This document shows, in pieces, positions 39,086 through 52,474 of a stretch of DNA of 64,000 nucleotides. A program made the position numbers and the translations under genes. Every line of letters begins with the position of its first letter. The first letter of the stretch is position 1. The DNA is taken from contig CM072811.1 of NCBI GenBank assembly GCA_037013495.1, positions 38,455,452 through 38,519,451 of the forward strand, read 5' to 3'. Origin of the DNA: Hippophae tibetana. Its lineage: Eukaryota > Streptophyta > Magnoliopsida > Rosales > Elaeagnaceae. The notes under the pieces were generated by a model. The model saw only the letters and a list, made by a program, of their open reading frames with translations. It was not told the DNA's origin and searched no databases.

Positions 39086-40536
39086 TGATATTTAATTTGT
39101 ATATTTTTCTCTATTTAATCATACTAATAAATGAGGGGGTAGATGAGAAAAATGTACTATTAATTCCTAAATTTTAACGAAATTTACACATATGTCTTCA
39201 TTTTTTTTTAAAACAAACAATTAAAAGTTTAGGGACATATGTGTAAAGTTTAAAAAGTATGAGTATTAAATTATAAGTTTTAAAAGTTTGAGGACCTATA
39301 TATAAATTTAGTTAAAGTTTGAGACCAATAGTATATTTTAGCTTTGTTTTGATTAGCGTATCTTATAAAGAGACATTGGAACAATGATTAAAACATTTGT
39401 TCCTCTAAATAATTTAAGTGTTGTTTTAATTTTAGGTTCTCGTTAAGCAATACATGCTAGCAAAATCCTCTTTTGAATAAAAATATATCAAATAAATTTC
39501 TTGTTTTTATACTTGTTGAAAAACAATTATGGGGGATGAAATCAAACTAAGAATTTCTTGAAAAATATCAAGTATTTATCAAGGCCTTGACATACTACCT
39601 AAAATTATAAATTAAAATAAATTGATCTCAACTTGGGTATATAATATTTTCATTAGTTATTGTGCATACATATTCAAATTGTACAAATGACAAGTAATTT
39701 AAAAACAAAGGTTGTCGAATCCACGAGGATTACTACAATAAATATCATTAATTATTAGTTTTTTAATAACTTAACAAGGGAATTTTGAAAATAATTTAAT
39801 AAAAATAAAACATAAAATAATAAATAAGATACATGAGCAACATAGATTAAGAGAAATATGTGATTATGGTATATTCCTCATCACTAGCCTATTATTTAAC
39901 CAATTATACCATCAATCAATATTAAAACTATTATTGAATTAACAACAATAGCTTGAAAAATCTATGCACTAGTCTGACAATGACTTCCAATCCACATTTT
40001 CTTACTTTTACTTGAAGTATAATACCATGGTAAATCAATTCTAAATCATAATGTAAATCTAGTCATAATTGTTAGATAAATCCATTCATCACATCAAGTG
40101 CAAAAAAAAAAAGATAACTAAACTTTACAAGATCATAATTCCTAGCAACCTTCAAGAATGTATATCAACTTTAGTTGTCACAATGTCACAAATCAACAAG
40201 TTATCACTTTGAATAAGAATATTAAAGAATACCATAATTGATAAAATAAATAGGAGTAAGTATCCCGAGTTGTCACAAAACCTATATAATCTCAAGAAAA
40301 TCTAGTAACATCTTAAACTAGTATTAAACATACACATGTTGTAAATTAGTTAATTACTCCAATTTATACATGCATCGTCATGGAATTTAGACGAATACAT
40401 CAAAACTTAATTATTTTATCTAAAAATTATTATAACATTTTATCAATTGAAATTATAGTCTAAGGTATGAAATTGCCCACAATCACATAAATAAATTAGC
40501 TAGATAGATTCATAATCATAATAAATAGAAAACATA

Positions 40537-40621
40537 GAAGAAGAAGAAGAAGAAGAAGAAGAAGAAGAAGAAGAAGAAGAAGAAGAAGAAGAAGAAGAAG
40601 AAGAAGAAGAAGAAGAAGAAG

Positions 40622-40651
<30 letters not shown>
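40537..40651. repeat. (GAA)n microsatellite in the left LTR
   Basis: About 38 uninterrupted GAA units. The opposite strand gives a spurious poly-Leu reading frame. Confidence 0.97.
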
Positions 40652-40652
<1 letters not shown>

Positions 40653-40660
40653 TGATCAAT

Positions 40661-40866
40661 GGCTAAATTACAACTCCTTAATTGTCTCTTTGATTTCAAT
40701 CTTGCCTCTGGCCTTTAGTTTCTCTATAGACCTATATATTTTATGTCTACAATCTGTATAATCGGCTAAATTACAACTCCTTAATTGTCTCTTTGATTTC
40801 AATCTTGCCTCTGGCCTTTAGTTTCTCTATAGACCTATATATTTTATGTCTACAATCTGTATAATC
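40661..40866. repeat. 103-bp tandem duplication in the left LTR
   Basis: 40661-40763 and 40764-40866 look identical by eye (start ggctaaattacaactcctta, end ctgtataatc). The lack of divergence points to a recent local duplication beside the GAA tract. Confidence 0.95.
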
Positions 40867-43800
40867 TGTGGCTCCTTTTTTCGTTAACTCTAGCTATATA
40901 TTTATAGTAAAAGAGTTATAATATAATTACAATTAGTTAGGATAAGGTTGTAGAGATCTAAAATATTTAAAATGCTAATTTACAAATCTAGAATAATTTG
41001 GATCAACATGTGCTTAAAATCTAGAGATTACTATGCATATCAATCTTCACAAGCTACGACACACGTTATCTTATGCCGTAGTGCCACTTTGTTTCCTGTT
41101 CTGTTGAAATTCATACAGATGGGGTTGTGCCATGGTGTGCCCTTAATTTTGCCTCTTCATTGTTTTGAAAATTTCTTGATGTATCTTGTATAAATATTTA
41201 TATTTAGGTCATCCATTGTATGAATATTATACACTTGGTTATGAAGAACTGAGGATTTAATTGATCTTTAGTCATTTGAATCTTTTAAGATCAAAATACC
41301 TGAAATACATAAAAACATATATCGTGATTCCAAAAACACAATTTATAAAATACTTACTTTGAAATGCGATTTTAAAACCTAATTCACTTAATTAATTCCA
41401 ATAAATCACAATATATGTGTACTTTTTAAGAACGTATCACATCCTCTAATCAACTTCTGGCTCGTCCCTAGTAAGATAAGTGATTAAAAAATGTTCTCAA
41501 AAAGAAAATAAATAATGAAATACTAAATTAAATAATTTCCATAGATTGACACAATTATATTTAGTAGATGCAACAAGTTTTTAAATCCCTAAGGTGCCCT
41601 AGTGGACGAACTATAGTCTTGTGAGAGTTTTAGTAATAATATCCATAAACATCATAACTAAACTAAATTAAACTGACTCAAAAAATAGGAAAATAGAAAA
41701 ATAAACAAAAACACTTCTATCAAATCAATTATACATTTGTCTCAAGGATCGCCTATAACATGCAATATAAAGATTATCTAATTCTCACTTTTCATCAAAG
41801 ACTAATTCAAATATTAATTTTACTTTTGTGATCAACTCTTAAACATCTATCTAATCACAAACATATAATATTCATACCAGATAATATTATGTATGATATT
41901 CATACAAAAATATTCTTGATCTTTAGATTATGAAAAAATGATTTGTAAGTAATAATCACAAACTCTATAGGCTTACCTTTCAAACCACTAATAGAATGGT
42001 CACAATACTTTGGATTAATAGGTATCAAGATTATAACTTTAGGCCAATATTTACCTTCACATCTATAACTAAGTACATTATGAGTACAATTTCACATTTT
42101 ATCAAATATCAATATACACTTTTATTTTTCCTTTTTTTCAAGTATTTTTTTTCACTATTTATCTTCTTTTTCTATTTTTTCTCTTCTTATCATTTTTTCT
42201 TTAACAAGAAAAAAAATGAATAGATATGAAATTGAATTATCAACCTCTCACCCTTTTTTTCATTTAAAATTTATTTTCTAAGACCCCTAACCTTTTATTT
42301 TCAATATTTGTTTTGGTTGGTCTTTTTTCAAGTTATAGTTAATTTTTTTTTTACTATTTCTTTGGCTCATAAAAAGGGTAGGTTTATAGCATGTAAAATA
42401 AAGAAAAGTTTTATAATTCATATAAGTTTAGGACACTAATAATAAATATACAAGTGGTAGGCTTGAAAAGGTACAAACGGTTTAAAAATGACCTAATTCC
42501 TTTCTTTAGCATTGTGTATTCTATAAGTATGTCTTAAGTATTTTTCAAAGTAAGTTCTAGAGTTTATGACACATCAAACATGTCTTTGAAAAATTCCCAC
42601 AAAAGAGAGTCTTAAGTACTCAGATTACTCAATCGTTTTTAACACGAACCATAAGAGTTTCACGCTAAGTTCAATTCACATTCAATTCATTGCTTAATTG
42701 AAATAAAACTTAGAGCCCTATAAATATTAAAATTATCACAATCATATTCATAGCATTAACATATAAATTTACTTGAAACACTCCGACAAATTAAATTAAA
42801 AATTGACTCAAAATAAAATAATTTTCTTAAAAAATTGTATACAAAATTGTGTTTAAACTCTTAACCAAAAATAATAAAAATATAAAAGTGGCTTTTTCTA
42901 CCTCTAACTTAAAATCTATATTGATCTCAATATTCCAATGTATCCAAAGAGAAGAGAAAAGAAAAGTTACCTTCCTTGTCACGATGAACTGTATATATTA
43001 TGAACATTAGATTCATAGTCTAAATCCATCACATATCAATTCCAACATCCATTGAGAATTTAAGTATACCTCATAAATAATAACAACACCAAGTTATAAA
43101 ATTCAAAAGCTCAATTAAATATTATAATAAAATCTCAAAATAAAAGAAAATAAATAAATAAAACAATATTTGATGATAATATATTATCTATCTTAAGTTC
43201 TGTCCACATTACGACCATACAACATAAGAAAAAAAATAAAAATAAACAAACTATGAAACCAAAATAATTGAAAAAAAGTTAGTAAATTAAAAATAAAATT
43301 AAAAATATCTATAAAGAAGTTAAACTAAAATAAAAATAAATAAATGAAAAAAAATTAGTAAAATAAAAATCGAAAAAGAAGTTAAAATATAAATATAAAT
43401 ATAAATATAAAAAAGTTAAGTTAGTAAAATAAAAATAAAAAAAAAATAAAAAATGTATGAAAAATAATAAAAAAATTATTCTAATAGTTAGTAAAAAAGA
43501 AGAATAAGTTAGTAGTAAAATTTAAAAAAAATAAAAGAAAAATTAATCTAATAATTATATACTAAATAAAATAAATTAATAAATTTTTTTATTTTTTATT
43601 TTAAAAAAAATAAAAACTAATAATAATACAATCAATGATGAAATTATAAAAATAATCTTTAGTAACGTCGCCAAAAACTTGATATACTTATAAGCACGCA
43701 ATTATATGTGACCAAACTATAAAAATGATAAATAATATAAGAAAAAAATGTTGTCGAATCTATACGAGGATTGTTACAATAAATATCACTAATTATTAGC

Positions 43801-44579
43801 TTGTTAATAACTTAACAAGGGAGTTTTGAAAATAATTTTTAAATAAGAATAAAAATAAATAATAAATAAGATACATGAGCAACATAGATTAAGATAAGTA
43901 TATTATTTTGAAATAATCCTCACCACTAATATATTATTTAACCAATTATATCATTAAATAATATTAGAACTATTCTTGAATTAACAACAATAGTTTGGAA
44001 AATCTATACACTAGTCGGTAACAACCTACAACCCACCTTTCTCACTTTGAATTGGATTAGAATACCATCGTAAATCAATCATAAATCAAAATATAAACCT
44101 AGTCATAGTTGTTAGATAAAATTCATTCATCACATTATATACAAAAAAAGAGATAACTAAACTTCGCAAGATTACAATTTTTAACAACCTTCAACGAAGG
44201 TATTAACTCTACTTGTCAAGTTATCACAAAGCAACAAGTTACCACTTTGAATAAGAATATTAGCGAATATTATAATTGATAAAATAAATTTGGATAAGTA
44301 TTCCCAACTATCACATAGGAAAACCTATATATTCTCGAGATAATCTAGTAACATCTTAAACTAGTATTAAACATACATATATAGTAAATTAGTTAATTAC
44401 TCCAATTCATACATGCATAGTCATGAAATTTAAACATAGAGTTAAACATATTAAAACTCGTGGATTTTATCTTAAAATCATTATAATATTTTATCAATTG
44501 AAATCATAATCTATGTCTTAAATTTTTTCCATAATCACATAAATAAATTAGCTAGGTGAATTCATAATTAAAATAAATA

Positions 44580-44664
44580 GAAGAAGAAGAAGAAGAAGAA
44601 GAAGAAGAAGAAGAAGAAGAAGAAGAAGAAGAAGAAGAAGAAGAAGAAGAAGAAGAAGAAGAAG
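44580..44664. repeat. (GAA)n microsatellite in the right LTR
   Basis: About 28 GAA units at the position matching the tract in the left LTR (offset about 4.04 kb). The tract therefore existed in the element before or at insertion and the copies have changed in length since. Confidence 0.97.
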
Positions 44665-44756
44665 GTCTTTATTTTTTTAAAGAGAACTTCTTTATGTCAT
44701 AAATTATTGTTATTCAATAATTTATATGATAGATAACTATTAGTTAAAATAGTATG

Positions 44757-45183
44757 TGATGAAGTAAGTTTCATGCTTGAAAATAGAAATTATACTTCAA
44801 GTAAAAGAAAAGAGAACAACTCGTCGGTTGAGCTCAACAAAATTCATAGAACAAGCTTTACAAATGGAAATCAAAATTGGCAAAATGAAAAGTGTCCCCT
44901 AATCGATGCCACACATGGTTTTTATAGACGTACGACCTAACAACCTCATATGCACAAGGTATCATTCCATTACCCATGCATGCTATTCACGAGCCTAAGA
45001 GTCTAGCTGTTACTCATGTGCTCTAGGCACCACACATACACATATGTGAGCGAGGTGCCACTACGACCTAATGGCCGAGCATGTGCGCGTGCTATACAAA
45101 AATGAAACCATCAGTTTTGACACTAAAAATCGTTTATTCTGTTACAAAAGAAAATTAAGAAAAATCAGTTTCTATCTAAATCA
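44757..45183 (-). repeat. LTR of Gypsy E (left side, the 3' LTR)
   Basis: Read on the - strand it begins tgatttagatag and ends catca. It carries a TATA-like ctataaaaacc at about 44920, as expected of an LTR promoter. Only 45047-45183 has a visible counterpart at the other end (51187-51318). A shorter 137-bp reading of the LTR, with atatg on both flanks, is also possible, but the TATA box favours the longer one. Confidence 0.6.
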
Positions 45184-46381
45184 CAATCCTTCTTTTTCAA
45201 TAGAATTCATCCTCAAATTTAAGTTAATCACATCAACTATATCTATGGGGTAGTATTTTCGAAGATCTGTTACATTGAACGTGCTAGAAATGGACCAGAC
45301 CTCATGAAGATAAAAAACATAAGCATTTTCGTTGATTTTCTTAATAATTCAAAAAGGGCCATAGTTCTTAAGCTAAAGCTTAGGGTATAGGCCTCATGAT
45401 AACTGGTGTTTGTTGAGGTGTATCATGCCTAACTCCCCAACCTGGAATTCTATGAACCTATGATGCTGATCAGCTTGCATTTTGTACCACATATTTATCT
45501 TCTCAATATGTTCCTTAATTTCTTAGTGTAATTAAGCATAATCAGTAGTCCACATGCTTGTGGCTTTAATCTTTGGATTTGGGATTGCTTGCAAATCGAC
45601 ACTAAAGTTGGGCACTTTGGTGTAGACAATCGAGAAGGGTGAATGGTTGATGGTTTGGTTTGTGACACTATTGAATGAAAACTTAATTTGAGGAAGATAT
45701 ATATCCCACTCTCGATGTCTTTCATAAGTCAAGCATCTTAATATACTGCCTATGGTTCTATTGAGAACTTCAGTTTGTCCATCAGTTTGGGGATGATAAA
45801 CGTTGTTAAAGTTCAACGCGACATCAAACCTTCTCCATAACTATTTCCAAAAAATGGCTCATGAACTTCACATCATGATCATAAGTGATGGTTTTAGGAA
45901 TTCTATGCAGCATAACAAAGTCACGAAAGAAAATAGTTGCTATGTTGTTGGCATCATGGATCTTTTTGCATGGACTCAGGTGGGACATTTGGTGACTGGT
46001 AGCCCAAGGATGAAATCCTTACTAAGATCCTCCCAAATTGTGGCAGAAAATGGCAAAGGAGAATAGAGACCACTATTTTAGCTGCCTCTCTTAGCTCTTT
46101 GATAGATAGAGAATTTTTTTCACAAATATAGTCACATCCCTTTATAAGTGAAGCCAATAGTATCTTTTTTTTTAACTAGAAGTACGGTTTTGTTCCTGCC
46201 AACATGACCACTAAGTCCCCCAATATGAAGTTCCTGCATCATGTAGTTCCTTAAGCTAGTTATAAGGATGCAAAGTCTGTTATCTTTAAAGAAATACCCT
46301 TTTTTCAAGTGGAAAACATTCCCAGGTTCATGGTTGATACATTGGGTCCATACGGTGGTAAAATCTTCATCTATGGTATAT

Positions 46382-47908
46382 TGATGACTTTATGAAAGTA
46401 GAGTTATTAGCGTACTTTTTTACATAATATTTACTTATTTTATTCAATAAATAGTATTTTTGGGGCTAAAAATATTAAAATATAAACCTTTTAGTGAAAA
46501 GAGGTGAAAATATATTTTTTAGAATTGCTTTGGAATTTTTAATGCATGGCCAATCAAAAGCTACCATGTGACTTGTCATGCAAGTAGAGGAGTTGATTGG
46601 GCAAGCCATACGGACACTACGTAAGTAGAAAAAATGAATCATAGATCGTCATATGTGAGGAGGACGAACCATGTGCCATGTGTTAGAACAATGTTTAATT
46701 TGACTTTGGAGTACGGTCAAACAACACTGCCATGTGTTGCCATGCGATTGCTCCCAACATTCCACCTGAGCACCATTCCATCCTTTACCGTGAATCACAT
46801 TGTGTCATGTGGCATTGACTCAGACCGATATCCCCTGCCAAGCGTCGGGCTCTGATTTTCCCAATGAATTCAATGCGCCACATGTCGCTCTATGATTGGC
46901 TTGCACAATTAGTTTTGCTTGTTTTGATCTCAACCCTTGATCTAAAGCTTATCTGACGGTCCAGATTACACCTGAGCTATCTCCTAATCACCCCATAAAC
47001 TCAAATGAGTTTCCGTTCACATAATTTTGGTCAGTGTTTAGAGCTAAAAAAAGAGAAAAATACAAAAAAATTTAAAAGTGGGTACAATTTTGGTGAAGAT
47101 TCAAAAGGAGATTAACACTATAATTCAGAAGAATGATTGTATTTCTTCTTCTACTCTTTTCTTTATCAATTTTTATGTCTTTCTTTATAAAAATATGAGT
47201 TTTATGAACACAATTATGTGTAGTTAATTTATTAATCTAGGGATCTTATGAACCCAATTTTCATCATGTGATGATCTAATATTTTATCCCAATTATAATT
47301 ATAATTTAATTATATTATTTAATCTGATTTTTATGCTATTAATTGTTTGTCCAACAATTTATCTATAGAAGTAATTAAATAGATTTGAGAGAATTAATTG
47401 TTTGTCTTGATTAAATAATATGCACAGTTTCTAGGCAGATATGTATGATTCTTATATATATAATCCATAATTGATAAAATTAATAAGAAGTATGAAATTT
47501 AATTGGCATGAGAGTGTGATTAAATCAATAACTATATGGTGTGTAGTTTACGTAAAAGAGGAATACATGCTAGGTTAGATTCAATTAATCATGTAATTAA
47601 TTGATTGATGATTATATTGGGGGAGATTTTAGCAATTCACATGTTTAGAAAATTGGGGGATTAAGTCATATATCTTCTTAGTTATCAAATTTGATTTAAT
47701 TAATTATTGCTATTTACATTTAGTTTATTTAATTTTTCTTTCTTAAAATATAAAAAAACACAAAAAAATTGATTTTTATTTTTTTAGTTTTAAAAATTAG
47801 TTTATAATAAAATAATCTATGTGGGAATGATCTTTTATTATCATTAGATTACCTATTGTGATACATACATTTGTGTATTCATTGCACACACAATTTGTGT
47901 GGCGATCA
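46382..47908 (+). mobile_element. LTR-like block (probable solo LTR) inserted in Gypsy E
   Basis: About 1.5 kb with no Gypsy coding matter lies between the integrase and RNase H parts of element E. It starts tgatgactttatg and ends gcgatca (tgat...atca inverted ends). It holds a stretch with ggatcttatgaacccaattt and a following T-rich zone, which I recall from the downstream part of Tat-type plant Gypsy LTRs. A single LTR with no interior suggests a solo LTR. No exact target duplication was found. Confidence 0.5.
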
Positions 47909-50900
47909 CATACAGCTCAGAGAGGGCGTCAAAATTGGTAATCCCAGCTTAAATGGTAGTTGATAGGTTGTGTCTCTTACTAATTGCATCAACTACCTTA
48001 TTCATATGCCCTTCCCTATGTTTAAATACATATGTGAACCTTTATAGATGGATGACCTACCTCGTATGTGCTCTAGAAATGTCTTTTGGGGAGTTAATCC
48101 ACCTGAGTAGTGAGTGATCACTATAAAGGATCAATTCTTTTGAGATGAGATAATACTCCTAGTGTTTAAGAGCTCTAATGATAACATAGAAATTTTGGTC
48201 ATAAGTGGACCACTTCTGGCATGTTTCACTCAGTCTCTCATTGAAAAATTCAATAGGTTTGCCACCTTGAGATAATATTACTCCAATGCCCATTATGGAT
48301 GCATCTGTTTCAACTTCAAATACTTTGTCAAAGTTTGGTATAGATAGAACTACGGTTGTGCACAACTTCTCTTTAATGAGTGCAAAACTATCTTCTTGCT
48401 ACTTATCCTATATGGATTTTCCTTTCTTGAGATAGTTTGTTATAGGTGCTACAATAGAGCTGGAATCCTTCACAAACCTTTTGTAGAATGTTTCTAGGCC
48501 ATGAAAACTCCTGACTTCATGTATTGATGTAGAGGTAAGCCATAATTGAATAACATCACTTTTTTGTATCCACTGAGATGCTTTTAGAGCAAATAATGTA
48601 CCCCAAGAAAGGAATTCTAGTGGTCATGAACTCACACTTCTTGTGGTTAAGAAAGAACTTATTTTCTCTTAATGTCTCTGTGACAACCTACAGGTGTCCT
48701 AAGTGCACATCAGGACTCTTGCTATAAAATATAAAGTCATTGAAATACACAACCATAAAAGTACCATTGAAAGGCTTCAAAACGTGGTGCATCAACCTTA
48801 TGAAGATACTGGGAGCATTACACAAGCCGAATGGCATGACAAGCTATTCATATAAACCTTCCTTGGTCTTAAAAGATATCTTCCATTCATCTCCCTTCCT
48901 GATTCAAATTGGGTGGTACCTAATACAAAGATCAAGCTTAGAAAAGACAGTGGAGCCTTGCAATTTTTCAAGCATGTCTTCCATTCTGAGAATTGGGAAC
49001 ATGTACTTGATAGTGATATCGTTAATAGCCCTGCTATCAATACACATCCCCATTGTCCTATCCTTCTTGGGTACCAGTAGTGTAGGCATAACACATGGAC
49101 TCTTGCTTTCCTAGATGAGGTGCTTACCTAATATATCTTCCATTATCTCCTGTAAGAGCTCATGCTCTTTGGGGTTCATCCTATAGTGGGGTAAATTGGA
49201 CAAGTTATTTTCGGGTATAAAATATATTTGGTGTTGGATGTCTCTTAATGGTAGTAAGGTGTTTGGTAGGTAAGTTGGTGTGAGATCACTATAGGAATAT
49301 AGTAATTCTTTAACAACATCGGCAATGTTATGAGTGATAATATCATATTCTTTAGCTACTAACGCAAGTACCACCTTATATTTTCTGAGTTCACTGTCAA
49401 ACATGTTAGGGTTACAATTAAGAAGAATTTTTGGCTTGGATGTATGTTTAGTAGGGTGTAATGAGCTTTTCTTTATAGGTATTAGGGCTATCTTGGTACC
49501 CTTCTAAGTGAAGATGATAATGTTTATCATGCCTTTGTGGATGGCATTCACATCATACTGCTTGGGCCTCCCCAAAAGAATTTGACAGGCATCCATTTCA
49601 ACCACATTGCAATGCACTTCGTCTTTGTAAATTTTTCCAATGGAAAATGGTACTATATACACCTCTTGCACCTTAATATCATTCCCTTTCTTAATCCATT
49701 CTATTTTATAGAGGTGAGGGTAGGGGTTCATGCTTAATCCCAAGAACTTTACCAGTGCTTATGAGATAATATTTTCAATACTACCACTATCAACAATGAC
49801 ATTGCATACCTTCTGCGGAACTGTGCACCTTGTTTTGAAAATGACGTGCCTTTGTGATTGTTTTGGCTGTTTTAGGGAGAGTAATACCTTATGTATTATG
49901 TAACCTATAATTCAATCACCTTTATCACGTTCAATGGGTTATGCTCCTTCTAGATCCTCAGGAGAAAATGAATCAAATTCATGATCTAAATGCTCAAATT
50001 CATTAATCAAATTAGTTGTAGGCCTCTGTGGACATTCAATGGATTGGTGTCCCTACTGATAACACCTTAAGCACTTGATAGGTGGTGGTCTGACATTGGG
50101 GTTAGGTTTAGATGGTAGGTTATTTGGATTGTTAGTTGCATGTTTAGTGATGAAATTTTTTGTGGTTGGTGTTGATTCTATTGTGGATGGTGAGGTGAGT
50201 TTAGATGGGAAACCACCTGAGTTTTTACTGGTGGGAGAGTCACTCAAACGAAACCCAAATGGTGTGGATTTTCGAGGTCTAGTTAACTAGTTTTCCACCT
50301 TTAGTGCCATACTGTTGGCTTAGTTGATAGTCCATTGGGTTTGGCTCAATTCTAGTCTTTCTTTGATGAGAGAATTCAATATACCTAGCAACCTTTTGAG
50401 GTTCTCGTTCCTATATGTTGGCCCTCAAGCCAAATCTCATGAACTCTTCGGTGTATTCATTGACACTCTTTCTTCTTTGCTGGAACCTGTGATATTGTTG
50501 GTAGAGGAGTTGGTCATAGTTAGCTAGTAGAAAATGTTGCACCATCAGTTTCTTCATTATTTCCCAAGAGTTTATGGGTGCCTTTCCTCTCAACCTTTTT
50601 TCATTCTTCATGTGCTTCACCAGGTAGAGGCACCACCCTTGAGCTTGTACTCTACCAGCTAAATTTTTTTCTCCTCTAGTATCTCAATGTAATCAAATAA
50701 GTTTTCGACAATAGCCAACCAGTCAAAGAACTCTTCCATATGAGAATGTTCAGAAAAAGTAGGTCAATCGATGTTGAACCTATAATCTTGGTTTTCGTGG
50801 TGTTAGATAGTAGAATTGGCTTTCTCATTGATGAATCTGTTGCTTGTCCATTTTGAGATTCCTCCATCGAATCCATAGTTTTTGGGCCTCGATCTTGGGG

Positions 50901-51186
50901 GTGTTGCAAATTCTTCATTAGAGTCAGGATGAAATGACTATTTATAGGGGAGATTGAATGGTGGGTGTGATGGTTACTCAAGTAGTGTGGATGCTATTTC
51001 CCAAAGGATTTCCTTGCCACGAGGTCGAAGGTGTTTTTGAATGTCACTTAATTGAGCTTGAATTTGACTGGTGGTTTGTTGGAGTGATTGTAGAAGGTCT
51101 CACAACACCTCTTCAATCTGTTACCTGAACTTGCTTTCAAGACCAACTATCATAGCCCACAAATTCTTCACGTCATCACTACTATG

Positions 51187-51318
51187 TGCACGAGGTGCCA
51201 CTAAGGCCTAATGGCCGAGCATGTGCACATGCCATGCAAAAATGTAGCCATAGTTTTGGTGCTAAAAACCGTTTATTTTATTAAGAAAATTAAGAAAAAT
51301 CAATTTCTATCTGCATCA
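51187..51318 (-). repeat. LTR segment of Gypsy E (right side)
   Basis: A direct repeat of 45047-45183: both contain cgaggtgccact, cctaatggccgagcatgtgc and a shared tail tttctatct..atca. By eye about 80 percent alike, pointing to an old insertion. Confidence 0.75.
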
Positions 51319-51323
51319 ATATG

Positions 51324-52474
51324 ACTTTTTTTACTTATAAATATTTAACACTTAATTATTATATAACAACAATTTGTATCATGAAAACTTTCTAAGAAAA
51401 AAACAAAGAGAGAAAGAAGAAAAAAGTAGTTAGTGTTCGGTAATTTATTACAACAGGCCGTCTTGTTTTACTTGTAAGAATAAGCACATAGCTTGTGCTC
51501 TGCTCGATTAGCATAAGGTATATTTTTTCAATTTTAAAATCAGGTCGTGACCGCTCACTAGGTTAGCCCAAATTGTTAGTGGCCACATTATTATCTATTA
51601 TGATGTGGAAACTCTACTGAAGGTTTGAAATACAAATAGATATATAGAGAATATTATTTTTATTGATAAAAATGTTAGAAAAAATTCTCAAAAATTATAA
51701 ATTAATAAAATTATGAAAAATTTAAAAACCTTCACAAATATTAAAACAATCTATCCCTTATTTCTTAAATTAATTATCTTATTTATACATATAAATATAA
51801 ATATATTTTATATTTATCTCGACCAATAAATTAAAAATTAGTTAGAATATTTAAATTAATAATTTTTATGGTTAATAAATTAGATAAATATATTTAATAG
51901 TAAATTATTTTAAAAAATAAACAAAATGAATCATAAATAATATTTTATTTATATTATTCAATATTTTATTAAAAATATTTATATCATTAACTCATATTTA
52001 ATCGATATTATATTTCGTCACATTATTACAAATAATATGTATCGATAGATAGTAATATTATTGATATATTATTGCTAAGATATTTTCGCTCTTGCTTCTA
52101 CCTAACCCTTACTGAAGTGTCAAAGCATAGGGTGGGGTCTTCAAGTACGAGACGTGCACTTGAATAAATATCAATTGCTTGCCCTATATGCCAAAAGCCA
52201 AAGAACATTTGTGCATATAAATGCGGTAGCCTTCTTAGAAAAGAAGGAAAGAAAACATAAGTCAATGATGCCATATATTTCTCTTTAGTAGAAATACTGA
52301 TAGCAATAGCTTGATACTTGTGCATCCACACAAGGTATCATAATGTGAACTTTTAAATGTTAGAAATCAAGTAGCAGTATGTAGTCAATCACCATAAAAT
52401 TACATAAAGAATGAATTCGAGGACTGCCATAGTTGTGGCCATCATTCAATATTATAAGTGAAGATAGGAGGAGG
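51324..52474. other. AT-rich spacer and 3' flank/UTR of the AP2 gene
   Basis: 51324-52080 is AT-rich with nothing recognised. 52080-52474 is less AT-rich and, on the - strand, directly follows the stop of the AP2 gene, so most of it is probably 3' UTR. A 78-codon open frame at 52098-52331 (- strand) has no known domain and is not called as a gene. Confidence 0.5.

Larger units (their letters stand above)
35878..39660 (+). repeat. Tandem array with a unit of about 1.7 kb, two full copies and one partial
   Basis: The block catcttataaagagacattg starts at 35884, 37653 and about 39359, giving periods of 1769 and 1706 bp. Copies 1 and 2 correspond over their whole length by eye: a non-coding leader, AT-rich middle, LINE RNase H remnant and closing part. 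Copy 3 stops at about 39660, where the next LTR element begins. Copies 2 and 3 share the sequence before the unit but copy 1 does not, which sets the left edge of the array. Copies are diverged by many substitutions and small indels, so the duplication is old. Confidence 0.85.
39661..44664 (-). mobile_element. Non-coding LTR element (LARD-like), - strand
   Basis: A long segment (39661 to about 40651) recurs at 43680-44664 with an offset of about 4.02-4.04 kb, as expected of two LTRs. The left LTR is 39661-41439 (ends gtatca; reverse complement tgatac); the right one starts tgatat at 43680 and is seen only to 44664. Directly left of the right LTR is gtaacgtcgcca, in reverse complement tggcgacgttac, resembling the tggcgccgttgcc primer site of plant Tat/Ogre-type Gypsy elements. 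The 2.2-kb interior has no reading frame of note. The shared gttgtcgaatc..acgaggat motif is common in such elements. It interrupts the third tandem-array copy. Family assignment is inference. Confidence 0.65.
44757..51318 (-). mobile_element. Ty3/Gypsy retrotransposon remnant E, - strand
   Basis: On the - strand the order is gag (about 51180-50290, KHMKNEKRLRG, then RKSVNEYTEEF), zinc knuckle (about 50060, CLRCYQ), protease (about 49740-49510, ILLGRP), reverse transcriptase (about 49100-48600, [13 protein letters not shown]), RNase H (48365-48160, [18 protein letters not shown]) and integrase end (about 46160-45190, VYHPQTDGQTEVLNRT). This is the Gypsy order. The left LTR is 44757-45183, preceded by a purine tract on the - strand; the right LTR match is 51187-51318. 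Flanking gtatg and atatg fit a slightly diverged target duplication. Strongly decayed, with many breaks, and interrupted by another element. Confidence 0.85.

Noticed and set aside
40496-40699. Open frame coding a long poly-leucine run on the - strand
   Set aside because: It is the antisense reading of the (GAA)n microsatellite, with no start context or conserved flanks.
45047-45183. Reading Gypsy E as having complete LTRs of only about 135 bp, with atatg on both sides
   Set aside because: The TATA-like signal lies outside this short repeat, so the longer left LTR (44757-45183) is preferred; I keep the short version as a possible alternative.
52098-52331. A 77-aa frame on the - strand downstream of the AP2-like gene
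   Set aside because: No known domain, no splice partner found, and the position fits the AP2 gene's 3' UTR.
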